From: Paroedura picta
Lineage: Eukaryota > Chordata > Lepidosauria > Squamata > Gekkonidae
Direction: 5' to 3'
Length of the DNA stretch: 64,000 bases
Assembly (NCBI RefSeq): GCF_049243985.1
Contig: NC_135370.1
Coordinates: 167,737,824-167,801,823 of the forward strand
Within the stretch, counting starts at the first letter, position 1. Each line of letters starts with the position of its first letter. Below are positions 10,131 to 20,131 of the stretch, piece after piece. The position numbers and the translations under genes were made by a program. Under the pieces are notes generated by a model. It was not told the origin of the DNA. It did no database searches and worked only from the letters and a program-made list of their open reading frames with translations.

Positions 10131-10690
10131 AATCACAGACTTGGAAAGGGCCGCGTAGACCATTTGGTCCAACTCCCTACTCAATGCAAGAACAGCCTAA
10201 AGCATCCTTAATTCCGTCCAGCCACTGGCTGAAGGCTGCCAGCGAGCAGGAACTCCCCACCTCCCTAAACAGCTGATTCCACTGCTGAGCCACTTTTCCT
10301 GTTGAAAAAAATCCCAATATCCAGTCAGTACCTTTCCACTAGTTATTTAAAGCCATTACTGCAGGTCTTATCCTCTGCTGCCAACAGGAACCTTTCCCTG
10401 CCCTCCTTTAAGGGACAGCCTTTCAAATTCCTAAAAAGAGCAATAATGTCCCTCTTTGCCTCCCCTTATCCCTAGATCCCTCAGCTTTTCCTTGCAGGAC
10501 TTGGTCTCCAGGCCCCTGATCAGCCTCTCTTCTGCACCCACTCGATTCTGTCCGTATCCTTTTGAAGGCCAGGACTCCAGAACCGCATGAAGCACTCCAT
10601 CTTTGTTCTGGTATTCCAGGGGTGGCCTGAGCTATGTGGCGAATGGTGGGACTGTGACATCTTCCTATTTGGATGGTACGCCGCCTTTGC
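10131..10690 (-). mobile_element. CR1 LINE, 3' end, minus strand
   Basis: The plus strand begins with the reversed 3' tail (AGAATCACAGACTTGGAAAG) and continues through GCCACTGGCTGAAGGCTGCC and CTGCTGCCAACAGGAACC, the usual reversed CR1 3' order. Read on the minus strand, GAGAGGCTGATCAGGGGCCT and GACCAAGTCCTGCAAGG correspond to the ERLIRGLETKSCKEK-type region. The frame is decayed. Confidence 0.82.
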
Positions 10691-10881
10691 AATTTTAATG
10701 CACTTTCAGTGTTAACTAATGAACTGTTGGAAGGTCTGATTATTGCAAGACTAAGAGCCCGTCAAAATGCTCTGGAGCCAACCTAGGAAACAGATTTCCA
10801 GTGCAAAAGTGAAGCTGGTTGACTTCAGAGCTCAGATGCCAGTACTCGGTTTAAATACAGCATAATATGTATTAAAAAGGC

Positions 10882-11112
10882 ATCTTGGTGCAGTGGTTAA
10901 GAGCTACAGCCTCTAATCTAGAAAACCAGGTTTGAGTCCCCACTCCTCCACATGTAGCCACCTGGGTGACCTTGGCCCAGTCACCGTTCTCTTAAGGCTC
11001 TCTCAACATCACCAATCTCACAGGGTGTCTGTTGTGGAGAGAAGAAGGAAAGACGATTGTAAGCCACTTTGGAACTCCTTTGGGTAGTGAAAAGCGGGGT
11101 ATAAAACACAAC
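10882..11112 (+). mobile_element. SINE-1, full length
   Basis: Head TTGGTGCAGTGGTTAAGAGC, box-B-like GGTTTGAGTCCCC, body GTAGCCACCTGGGTGACCTT, and tail CACTTTGGAACTCCTTTGGG. Confidence 0.85.
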
Positions 11113-12221
11113 TATTTTCCTTGTAAAAACAAGCCAGAATTTACCTGTGCAGGATCTCATGTTCTTGGCAAGAGGTATAACAAGGTCATCTCTTCCTGGT
11201 ACATGCAACATTAAGACCACTGTGTTGTGTGTTTTCTGGGGTCATCATGTACACCCATATTGCAATCTGCACATGGCAATCCAGTTTTAAAAATGTGGAA
11301 CCCCGTGTGGGTAAGGGCATTTTTTTTTAAGAATCTGTTTTTTATTTTAAGAGAATTCATACAAAAGAAAAGCAAATACCACATATTATATACTACAATC
11401 CTACTATTTAGAAAATAAATATTCATAACACTTACTAACAATACATATTTATTTTTCTTTGCTGGCTGTTGTGATAATGGTTTCATTCTTCTTTGTGGTC
11501 AGATTGTCTAGGGCTGGTTACAGGTTCTGGGGGGCTGCCCAGGGACCATTCTGCCTTTGTTTCCCCCCTTACACTTGCTTGCCCCTCCACAGCCTGCTTG
11601 CAAGCCACTGTCCATACTCAGTTGCCTGCACTGACACTGGACTTAGGGATGCCACCATTAGGCCCCTCCCACATGCCCTTCCTCAATTACTCTGAGGGGT
11701 CTGAGGGATAAAGGGAGGTAGCAAGGGAGGAGTGTGGGTGGGAGTCAGCAACAGTGGGTCCCATCAGAAGTTTTGGGCTTTGGTCACTGTCCTGCCCCAC
11801 ATCAGGGTATGTTTTTTTAAAAAGCTTTTAAAAAAGATTTTCATAAATAAAAGCATAACTTAAAGGATCTACACAAAACTAAAGGAATAAGAATAGAAAA
11901 TGGATAATACAAGATAATAAAGAGGGGAGGAAGAAAAAAAAGAAAAAGTATATAAAGAAAAGGCTCTCAATTTTATCCACAATGAATGCATATCAAATTA
12001 CTTATCAGAACAAGTTTAGGTGCCACTGGACTCTAGATTTGTTCTGCTGCTTCAGAGCAACATGGCTATCCACTTGAATCTAAAATTACTTATCAGTTAC
12101 ACTATGATTATATAAAAGAAATGAAATCATTCTCTTTTTTATATATAAACTCATTTCCCCACCCTAATCCTCAAAACCATATATCATCAGTTCATTTTTC
12201 CCCATGTCACATAAAAACTCT
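11113..12221. other. AT-rich intergenic sequence with Rep-E scrap
   Basis: It is mostly A/T-rich with homopurine tracts (11860-11950). A Rep-E fragment is visible at about 12010-12085 (TAGGTGCCACTGGACTCTAG, then GCAACATGGCTATCCACTTG). No exon was recognised. Confidence 0.5.
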
Positions 12222-12505
12222 CAAACTTTTCTCAACTTTTTTATCTTTGAGAAACCACAGAAGTGGCACAATCCTGCAGAATATGCTTCGGAAATATAGC
12301 CACCCAGGGCCCCTCCCCTTCCCACCCCCTCCAGACCCATCATTGGCCATTGGGGTGGGCAGGTTGACATGATCATGTAGGGTCATATGTTTAACACATT
12401 TAAAAGATATATTAAAAAATTAATTAACGCCCACCCATCCGGGAAACCCTTTCAGGGCCATCAAGAAACCCCAGGGTTTCCTGAAACCTTGATTGAAAAC
12501 ACCTG
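12222..12505 (+). mobile_element. hAT-C MITE, degraded ends
   Basis: The body matches the 5.7 kb copy (TTTGAGAAACCACAGAAGTGG; AGGGCCATCAAGAAACCCC). The ends CAAACTTTTCTCAAC and GATTGAAAACACCTG are imperfect inverted repeats and no target duplication is clear. Confidence 0.75.
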
Positions 12506-12734
12506 CTTTACAATTAGCAACTAATATAGATGCCGTCCTTTCTCAATTAAAGAGGCAAATTTGGCCATCTCTGCTGGGACGAGTGTACACAGGGCATTGG
12601 GGGGGGTCTTTACTGCCTGCCCTGGCAATTTCCTGGCATATGAACAGGTGCCACACTGAGAAACAGTGCTCAGAAGAGCCACGCATGACTCAACAAAGAG
12701 CCACAGGTGGCTCCCAAGCATTAGAGTGACCAAG

Positions 12735-12875
12735 CAGAAAGGAGCAGGAGTTCAGTAGCACCTTAAAGAGTAACAAAATTTATTTCAGGGGACGAACTCA
12801 CTTCTTATAGCTAGAATGTGAGTGCATTTGTCCTTGTATTTGGAAAGCAGAGTGTTTTCAGATGCAGAATAACAA
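12735..12875. repeat. Rep-E dispersed repeat
   Basis: AGTTCAGTAGCACCTTAAAG, ATTTATTTCAGGGGACGAAC and GTGAGTGCATTTGTCC follow the order seen in other Rep-E copies (34.8, 40.2, 43.3 and 59.2 kb). The class is uncertain. Confidence 0.55.
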
Positions 12876-13013
12876 TAGCAGGTGAATGACAACAGCAGGC
12901 ATGACTGGATTAGGTGTGCTATGCAGAGGGTAATAGGCATGGAGAAATCAGCATTGATAATGAGACAGGAAACCTAGGTCTTGATTCAGTCCAGGAGGAT
13001 GCATTGTCTAGAG

Positions 13014-13381
13014 CAGTGGTCCCCAACCTTTTTATCACTGGGGACCACTCAACGCTTGACAATTTTACTGACCACTGCCTTAACACTCTCTGACTCTGGT
13101 CACTATGGTAATGTTTAAACATCCCTTCAAAATAAGATACAGACACGCCACAACAATGAACATAAGGAACATTTTATTTTCATGGACATTTTAACTCATG
13201 ACAATGACAAATCAATGGGAACCTTGAGCTTGTTTCTCTGCAATGAGAGAGTCCCATGTGCGCCTGCCGGATCGTGGATGAAGTAAAGGGCCGGGGGGGA
13301 GGAGAAGGTGTCCTTCGGGGCCCACTTCCAGTTAGTCGATGGACCACATGTGGTCCGCAGCCCACAGGTTGGGGATTGCTA
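13014..13381 (+). mobile_element. hAT-B non-autonomous element, complete
   Basis: The termini are CAGTGGTCCCCAACC and GGTTGGGGATTGCTA. A perfect 8-bp duplication, GTCTAGAG, lies at 13006-13013 and 13382-13389. Internal blocks (CACTGGGGACCACTCAACGC; CGCCACAACAATG; GGACCACATGTGGTCCGC) recur in the copy at 35.6 kb. At 368 bp it is too short for a transposase. Confidence 0.92.
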
Positions 13382-13389
13382 GTCTAGAG

Positions 13390-14869
13390 GTTCACTATCA
13401 GTTGATCTCCCTTTGAAATTTCAAGAAACAGCACGCATGATGATGGAGTTACGTAGATACAAACTGTGCAAGTTCTCAGCGATTCCCATTCTTTACTATG
13501 GGATGAAATAAACAATCTGTATGCGGCCAGAATAAAACTTAGTTGGACTTCAAGGTGCTGCTGAATGCAAAGTTTATTTTATAAGCAGGAAGTGTCCTTG
13601 ATTTCAGATCAATGCATAATTTTGAAAATAAATGTTACTAATAAACAGATGGTGTTGTTTTTTTGTTAAGAGCTCCTTGTTGGAGATCTGACCACTGGAA
13701 GCCAAATTTAGGAGCTGTCCCACCTTCATATAAAGGTGAGTCATTAAACAGCCGTCTTTACAGTTGGCCTACCCCAACTCCGGAATGTTTTCTCCATGTC
13801 TGTTTGCTGGATGTAGAATTTATGTAGCTTTCGATGACAAGCTGAAACTTTTATTATTTCAGCCCTCCCCCTTCTTTCTTGTTTATGGAGGTTTTGTCTC
13901 CACCTTTCTGTGTTCTGGAACTTCTAATGTGATTTATGTGTCGGATTTCTTCTTGTATTCTCAGAATGATGAAAAGTGTATGCCGGCCTTCAGTTATTCA
14001 TAAGGTAGGGCCCTGCTAGGAATTGAGAGATGGGAGAAACAATACGCCCCTCCTTTATTTTTTTCACTCAGAGATTCTATGAGCTCTCAAGGAGTCTGAA
14101 CAAATTTCCAATCTCCCCTCCTCCCCTTTATCTTTGTCTGGCTTTCAGCTTCTCTCAGCATTCCGTTTTCCCGGAGAATATACAGTCCTCATAAAGTCTT
14201 TGAATTGCTTTGGCAGGAGGTCTTCTGCTGGTTAATTTGCAAAGTCAGGTTTGAGTGTCTCCGGATGGATACCTTGTTCACAGGTGGCCGGGTTGTGATT
14301 GAAATGGGGGAAGCCACTTTAGTACGGGATATACTGATGATTCTCTTCCCCCTGTATATTTGACTGCTGTCATTTTCAGAATCCTTACTGCTTTAAATTT
14401 TGCACATCTTTGGATTCTGATATCTGCCTTGCTGCTTGTGTGTATAGGGGACTATGTTGACTGTCATTTAAAAACTGTAATCTGCCCCCAGAAAGCCATT
14501 TCTAAGTAATTAGTACATTTTTTTTCCAGTTAAGAACACTCAGTTGTATGGATCTGCTTATTTTATGAAGTCTTTTACTTTTTTATTGTTATTTTCTTAG
14601 TTGCATAACGCTGGCATGTATTCCCTTTGAATGAAAAAGAGGGAAAAGGCACAGAAGTATCTAACCATTTTCATGGTCAAAAGAAATGCACAAAGCTTTG
14701 TACACATAGATCACAGCTTGTACGATCTGGAACTTGCAGGAGGAGTGCATTGCCTTCGGTTCACTTCTGGAGCTTATCCGTTTCTGAGGTCCCTTCTCTT
14801 CTCAAACAGGGAGGAGGGACTTAAGCTCCCCACCCCTCATGCTGCCACTATCATTATAACTTTTATAAG
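13390..14869. other. Intergenic sequence, mostly unrecognised
   Basis: A Rep-E scrap (TTGGACTTCAAGGTGCTGCT) is at about 13542-13561. The remainder looks single-copy. None of its short open frames resembles a protein I know. Confidence 0.45.
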
Positions 14870-14871
14870 GA

Positions 14872-15320
14872 AGGCTTTGTGCTCGGCGGGATCCAACCAG
14901 TTGGAGATCCCTGGCCTGGGAGAGGTACACCTGGCCTCAACCTGAGCCAGGGCCTTTTCGGTCCTGGCCCCAACCTGGTGCAATGAGCTCCTGGGTAAGC
15001 TGCGGGCCCTGACAGAACTGTCTCAGTTCTGCAAGATCTGCAAAACGGAGCTCTTCCACAAGATCTTTCGCCAAGGCCTGTAAGATCAGGGCCCCTCCCT
15101 GAGTTAGCTGGAAGATCAGCCTGCTTGGGCAGTCTCCGGGGATGGGTGTACGAATGAGTCTGTGAGCCGAGGGGTGGGTGCTTGGTTGCCGCCTGGGGGG
15201 TGGTTAACTGAGTTTTAAATGGGGTGGGGATTATTTAGACTTTTATGGGACTTTGTATCAGGATTTTAGACTGTAACCCACCAGGAGTACCTCCCAATAT
15301 CTGAGGAGAGCAGGCTAGCC
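14872..15320 (+). mobile_element. L2-like LINE, 3' end
   Basis: The text GGGCCTTTTCGGTCCTGGCC then AACCTGGTGCAATGAGCTCC encodes the RAFSVLAPTLWNELP-type C-terminus typical of L2-clade reverse transcriptases. LCKICKTELF-like codons and a G-rich 3' UTR follow, ending near GACTGTAACCCACCAGGAGT. The frame is decayed. Clade assignment rests on this motif only. Confidence 0.72.
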
Positions 15321-15365
15321 TGGTCAGGTTCCATGCTGTTATACAAGTCACACGTTAGCTTCCCC

Positions 15366-15398
15366 ACGGGGGGGGGGGGGGGACGGGGGACGGGGACG
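15366..15398. repeat. Long G run with GGGGAC repeats
   Basis: A run of about 16 G is followed by spaced GGGGGAC/GGGGAC units. The layout could form a G-quadruplex. Confidence 0.7.
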
Positions 15399-15854
15399 AA
15401 AGCTCTAGGGGCCATTTAGATCCAGAGAAACAACATGGAGGGAAGGCTCATAGACTTCCTTGTTGCGGTCTCATTCCAAATCTGATCCATCCATGCTTGA
15501 GAATTCAGTTTTTAGCATGGGGCTCCCCGATCATATGTGGTTGGCAGTGCCAAAGACTTTGTAACCTGGGAATTGCCCCTTCCTTCTTCTCCCTCTCTGG
15601 CCCACTTCTCCAGTTTAACATTACAGTATGTTAAAGGCGATGGGACGACGGAAAAGATGCACTGGGCATTACTGGATTGGTGGGGGAGGAGAGGGAGCCA
15701 AGCTCCAGCTGTTTCCTGTAAAGTCACATCTATCTCTGCCTTAGAGGAATGTTTTGGCTTGAGGCTAGTTTGCTACAATAGCAGCTCCAGGCTCAGGAGA
15801 AAGAAAGGTGGAGGGGGGGGCAACACTGGATGAGAACTGAAAGGAAATACAAGA

Positions 15855-15998
15855 GATGTCCTGCACATGGGGCCTAGAGGTCTCCCAGAATTACATCTTC
15901 AGCACTTCTATTGCAGACCTCTGAAACGGACAGCTCTGGAAATCAGTTGGCCTGGAAAAAATGACAGCTTTGGAAGGTGGATTCTCTGGCATTCTACC
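15855..15998 (-). repeat. Rep-D fragment
   Basis: GGGGCCTAGAGGTCTCCCAG and GGAAGGTGGATTCTCTGGCA are the reverse of Rep-D blocks. Confidence 0.55.
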
Positions 15999-16005
15999 TT
16001 AGAGA

Positions 16006-16275
16006 GCCTGCTTGGTGTGGTTAGGAATGTGGACTTCTAATCTGGCGAGCCGGGTTTGATTCCCCGCTCCCCCACATGCAGCCAGCTGGGTGGCCTTGGG
16101 CTCAAAACAGCACTGATAAAGCTGTTCTGACCGAGCAGTAATATCAGGGCTCTCTCAGCCTCACCCACCTCACAGGGTCTCTGTTGTGGGGACAGGAGAG
16201 GGAAGGCAAATGTAAGCCGCTTTGAGACTCCTTCGGGTAGAGAAAAACGGCATATAAGAACCAACTCTTCTTCTT
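16006..16275 (+). mobile_element. SINE-1, full length
   Basis: Head TTGGTGTGGTTAGGAATGTG, box B GGGTTTGATTCCCC, body CAGCCAGCTGGGTGGCCTTG, tail CCGCTTTGAGACTCCTTCGG ending in CAACTCTTCTTCTTC. Confidence 0.88.
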
Positions 16276-16689
16276 CTACTTAGTTGAGCCCTCTCCCTTC
16301 ACCCCACCATCCCTGGGATTCACCCCCGAACGTCCCAACACAAGAGTTGGCACCCTTACCACTCTACGGCTTCCTGTGCATGTCAGATAAAAACCATGGT
16401 ATGCAGGCTTTCATACTCTGTCTAGACTTCCCCGTCCTGTAAAGACAGGATATCTAAAGCCACCCACCACAAAGATAAATAGTGGGAAACTCTAGCATGT
16501 ATCTGGTTATCCAAAAGTCTTTTTGCCTACCTTTCAAAAAATGCAAATCTTCCATTTATTGCCCTGAATGCTTCATTTAATTGAGACTTTAGAAGAATGT
16601 GCATGGGGAAAGGAACTCAAAGAGCCAACACAAACACTCAATTAAAGCTTAAATATATATCTCAATGGGAGATTCCACTATCTCTGGAG

Positions 16690-16866
16690 AAGTCAAAATA
16701 TAACTCACCCCAACCATGCAGGACTGGCACAGAGAATTGGGTGACATTGAGCCAGCCTCTCTCTTCCTCAGCCAAACCAACCTCACAGGGTTCTTGTTGG
16801 GAGATGAAATAGAGGAGGAGGAGAACAACGTTGTAAGTTACTTTGGCTCTCTACTGGAGGGAAATC
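16690..16866 (+). mobile_element. SINE-4 fragment
   Basis: CCAACCTCACAGGGTTCTTG and AACGTTGTAAGTTACTTTGG match the tail half of SINE-4 copies at 27.0 and 28.0 kb. Confidence 0.55.
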
Positions 16867-16992
16867 CAGGGTTTAACTATGTAGAATGAAGAAAAATCCA
16901 TAGCTTCAACTTGGTTGGAGACCCACTGCTCAGAATACTAGTCTGGGAACAGGAAGCAAGAATTTTGTTTTTATTTAGTTCATTTATACAAC

Positions 16993-17138
16993 AGAATGAG
17001 ATGGCTGGATGGAGTCACCGAAGCAGTCGATGCGAGCTTAAATGGACTCCGGGGAATGGTAGAGGACAGGAAGGCCTGGAGGATCATTGTCCATGGGGTC
17101 GCGATGGGTCGGACACGACTTGTACCTAACAACAACAA
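16993..17138 (+). mobile_element. BovB (RTE) LINE, extreme 3' end
   Basis: On the plus strand it encodes RMRWLDGVTEAVDASLNGLR-like residues, the conserved end of the BovB ORF, then MVEDRKAWRIIVHGVAMGRT. The 3' UTR ends in TACCTAACAACAACAAAT. It is strongly 5'-truncated. Confidence 0.92.
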
Positions 17139-17249
17139 ATATATAATTTTAATAGCTTTATTTACATTACACTTATCAACCACCTTTCTCATACGGAACC
17201 ACCAGGAAGAACTGTAAGTACAAGGTATTCCTGTTTCACATTAAAGCAG

Positions 17250-17580
17250 TAAAGAAGTTACATAAAAAGGACTGGACTTACAATCCATAACACGCTTGCG
17301 GAGCCGCAGACTAAATAATCCATTAAGCCCTTGGGGGGAGGGCTTTGTCCGTGATGAGGAAGGGGCCAATCCGGACAGACCATCGCGAAGCGCCTGCCGA
17401 TTGGCCTGGCCGATTCCCAGCCTGCTGACAAGGAAGCAACTGTGAGCCACGCGGAGCACGGCTCGCAGTTGCTTCCTTGAGGGCAAGGGAGCCCTCGGCG
17501 GCTGCGCTCCGCGCGATGGCCGGGGGCTCCCTGGTCTAGCGCCCGCTGTATTTAGATACAGCGGGCTTGATTACTAGTAA
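17250..17580 (-). mobile_element. Hairpin-bearing element (Helitron-like candidate)
   Basis: Read on the minus strand, it begins ACTAGTAATCAAGCCC at 17578-17563. An 11-bp perfect stem with a 4-base loop (17541-17551 pairing with 17556-17566) and then GGGCGCTAG follow. A GC-rich body with CCAATCGG and GATTGGCC boxes follows. The 36.6 kb element has the same constant flanks and a different stem. A CTAG end next to a hairpin recalls Helitrons, but I cannot prove the class. Confidence 0.5.
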
Positions 17581-17694
17581 CCTATATATCACAGTATGGG
17601 CTGCAATCTGTAATCATAGTACCCAAGCAATAGTTTTATGAAATGAAACCCTATTACCTGCACAGAAAAACCCTCTTGAATATTTCAGTTTTAC

Positions 17695-17885
17695 AGAGTG
17701 GCTTACCTAATTCCCCTTTCTTCTATTTTGCCTTCACAACAACCCTGCGAGGTAGGTTAGGCCGAGAGCATCTCAATCCCTCAAGGTTACCTGGCAGGCA
17801 GAATGGAGATTTGAACCTGGGGCAGCCAGATCTTTGGCAGATACTGTAACTACGTCACCACATCAGCTGCCCATACAGCAGAAGT
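17695..17885 (-). mobile_element. SINE-4, near full length
   Basis: Plus-strand CAACAACCCTGCGAGGTAGG and GATTTGAACCTGGGGCAGCC are the reverse of a tRNA/MIR-like SINE, with box B in CCAGGTTCAAATC. Confidence 0.7.
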
Positions 17886-17889
17886 CACT

Positions 17890-18559
17890 TGCTCTGAGAC
17901 TTTTTTATTTGGTTTTATTTCCATCCTGCCTCTTCAAAGCCAGACTTTAGATAATAAATCATCAATATATAAAGCCTCAAGCCATTAAAACAATTCATCA
18001 TCCATAAGCAGGGCAGCTGAGGAAACTTCCGCGTTACCAAAGCAGATTGTCCCAACCCTGCCATTATTTTGGGGTTGCAATCCTGCTTGCAAATATTGAG
18101 ACACCAGACTGGCAAATTCATAGACTTCGGTGGGACTCACTCCTAAGTAAACAGTTCTAGGAGCAAACTGCTGCGGCAGCTCCTGGATCGGGCCTACTGC
18201 GATTCATCAAACTCTAGCACTTTAACTCCCCATCTGTCCTTGTAGCTTGTGCAATGTGGCTTGGAAGGAACTCCAGGGTTGTATCTTCTTGGTTTCCTCA
18301 GCCAGGAAGAAAAGCAGGCCTTGAAGATCAAAAAGATCCCCGGCTCCAGCAAGCCCAAACTCCAATCCCACAAAACTCTTCAAGGGCTGCCTCTCTTCTC
18401 CTCCTTCCTCATGTGGGGGGGAAAATGGTTAGATGTTGACAAGTTCTCTCCCTCAGCCTCCATCTCTCTCCCCCCCTTCTTCCTCCTCCTCCTCCTCTGG
18501 GGAAAGAGAAGCGTGGACGGGGGACGAGCAAAGCCTCCTTTCCATCGGGACGAATGTTG
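17890..18559. other. Sequence upstream of the CpG island
   Basis: No exon or repeat was recognised. CpG density rises from about 18510. Confidence 0.45.
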
Positions 18560-19099
18560 AATACAGCTTGAAATCCACAGACAGACATCCCGCGGTCGAA
18601 GAGGGCCGATTTTGGCTCGCTCTCCGCGCATGGGGTGGGAAGAGGCATCGGGAATCGCCTTCGGGGCCAGCGGGAAGCGGCCGAGCCGCGTGATTCTGTC
18701 GCCCGCCGTGTCCTGCCCGGGCGACATTTCCTGGGAAGTTGCCTCACCTGGGGAGCGAGAGAGACGGGCGTCCCCCTCCACTCTCGCGCCCCGATTCGCT
18801 TGCAAACTCCCAGCCAAATCCCGACGGTGTCTCCCCCCCGTTTCCCTTCCTCCGACTAAGCGGAGTTCCACTTTCCCGGCGGCGAGGAAGGCAGCGCAGC
18901 GCAGCACTTTCCGCGCGCCCGAGTGGGAAAGAAAAGGAGGCAGCCCGCGAGGACTTGGCGGGTCGCAGACTTGTCTCTTTTCTTTGTATGGCTATTCCAT
19001 TCAAACTGTGCGGCGTGTCTCCGGTAACCCTCCGCCAAGGAGGAAGGCGGGGGGGGGGCGGCGGAGAAAAATAGTCCCAAGCTACTCTTTCTGTCTGAG

Positions 19100-19134
19100 G
19101 GGGGAAGCCTGCGCGCGCGCGCGCGTGTGTGTGG
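19100..19134. repeat. Alternating purine-pyrimidine tract
   Basis: A GCGCGC run passes directly into GTGTGTG upstream of the promoter boxes. Alternating CG/TG of this length is the classic Z-DNA-prone arrangement. Confidence 0.65.
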
Positions 19135-19331
19135 AGGGGGAGAAAGGCGAGCAGCACTGGCTCGTGCGCCCCACGTCCCGCGCCCTGGCGCCTCCGCTGG
19201 CTTTGCGCCTTGGCCCGTTCCTCCTGGGGCAGCGAGCGCCCCAACTACGACCCCCCCCCCCCTCCTCTCTTTCCCCGGTCTCTTTCCCCCCTCTCCGGCT
19301 ACAATGTAGCCCTGACGGAACGAGCTGTCTC

Positions 19332-19630
19332 ATTGGGCGTCGGATTCGCCCCGCTCGCTTCCCCCAACCACGTAGAGAGCAGGCGATACGCCTCCACCTA
19401 ACCTGGCAAACGGAAGCGCCGGGCGGCCTTGACGGACAAGGGCGGGGAGCCTATGAGGCGGGAGGACGGCTTCCCAAAATGTGGGGGCGGCCAATGGGAG
19501 CGCGCGGGGGGCGGGCCCGTGGGCAGGCTAGCAGCTCAGGTTGACAGAGCTTCAGTCCCGGCGCAGGGAAGTGCAAAGGGCGGGATGAGCCTCAAAGTTC
19601 GAGGCTGGGGCTGGGCGCAGGGAATTTAAA
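19332..19630 (+). promoter_or_regulatory. RCOR1: RCOR1 proximal promoter candidate
   Basis: An inverted CCAAT box (ATTGG) is at 19332-19336 and a direct CCAAT box at 19491-19495, immediately after a GGGGGCGG GC box (19483-19490). More Sp1/KLF-type boxes lie at about 19508-19515 (GGGGCGGG) and 19578-19584 (GGGCGGG). A weak TATA-like TTTAAA is at 19625-19630, about 260 bp before the start codon. The transcription start is not determined; this layout is typical of dispersed CpG-island starts. Confidence 0.6.
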
Positions 19631-19719
19631 ACTGCAACTGCGCCAGGGGGCAGCGGAGGGGGAGGAGGAAGAGGGGGGCGGCCGGGCTTGGCAAGCGGCC
19701 GGCTCTTCCCAGCTGCTTC

Positions 19720-19762
19720 GCCCCTTCCTTCTTTCTCTCTCTCTCTCTCTCCCCCCCCTCTA
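19720..19762. repeat. Pyrimidine tract in the 5' UTR region
   Basis: TTCCTTCTTTCTCTCTCTCT continues into a C run ending CCTCTAG. If the transcript starts upstream, this lies in the 5' leader. Confidence 0.6.
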
Positions 19763-19887
19763 GTTTTTTCTTCTTCTTCTGTATCTATAGAAAAGCCTTT
19801 CTGCGATCTCCCCCCCCCCCCGCGCAGATTTCGCGCTCGGATCTCGCTTTGCCTTGACTTTCTGCGCCCCCTTCCCGTCCCCTCCCC

Positions 19888-20131
19888 ATGCCAGCCATGA
19901 TCGAGAAGGGCGCAGAGGTCTCGGGGAAAAGACGGGGCAGGAACAATGCCAGCGGCGCGGCGGGCGCTTCGAGCAACGCCTCTGCCGCCGCCGGGGCTGC
20001 CCACAGTAACAATGGGAACCCCAAAAGTTTGGCGGCGGCGGCGGCGGCGGCAGCAGCGCCTAATGGGAATAGCAGCAGCACCAACTCGTGGGAAGAAGGC
20101 AGCTCGGGATCGTCCAGCGACGAGGAGCACG
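19888..20131 (+). CDS. RCOR1: REST corepressor 1 (CoREST1), coding exon 1
   Basis: This exon encodes the N-terminus of CoREST1, the nuclear scaffold that joins LSD1/KDM1A and HDAC1/2 and is recruited by REST to silence neuronal genes. The 81 codons start MPAMIEKGAEVSGKRRGRNN; from memory human RCOR1 begins MPAMVEKGPEVSGKRRGRNN. A basic KRRGR cluster (residues 14-18) is followed by an Ala/Asn/Ser-rich stretch, an alanine run from GCG/GCA repeats (about 20030-20058), and the acidic-serine block NSWEEGSSGSSSDEEH before a GT donor at 20132. The exon ends one base into a Gly codon. The alanine/serine stretch is shorter than I recall for human. The first ATG has a weak context (C at -3, C at +4); a second in-frame ATG at 19897 has G at -3. 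Assignment is firm; the start is by homology. Confidence 0.96.

Noticed and set aside
18612-19544. 310-codon open frame on the plus strand upstream of RCOR1
   Set aside because: It lies in the CpG island, where stops are rare; overlapping frames are open on both strands, the residues are Arg/Pro/Gly/Ser-rich, and no domain is recognised.
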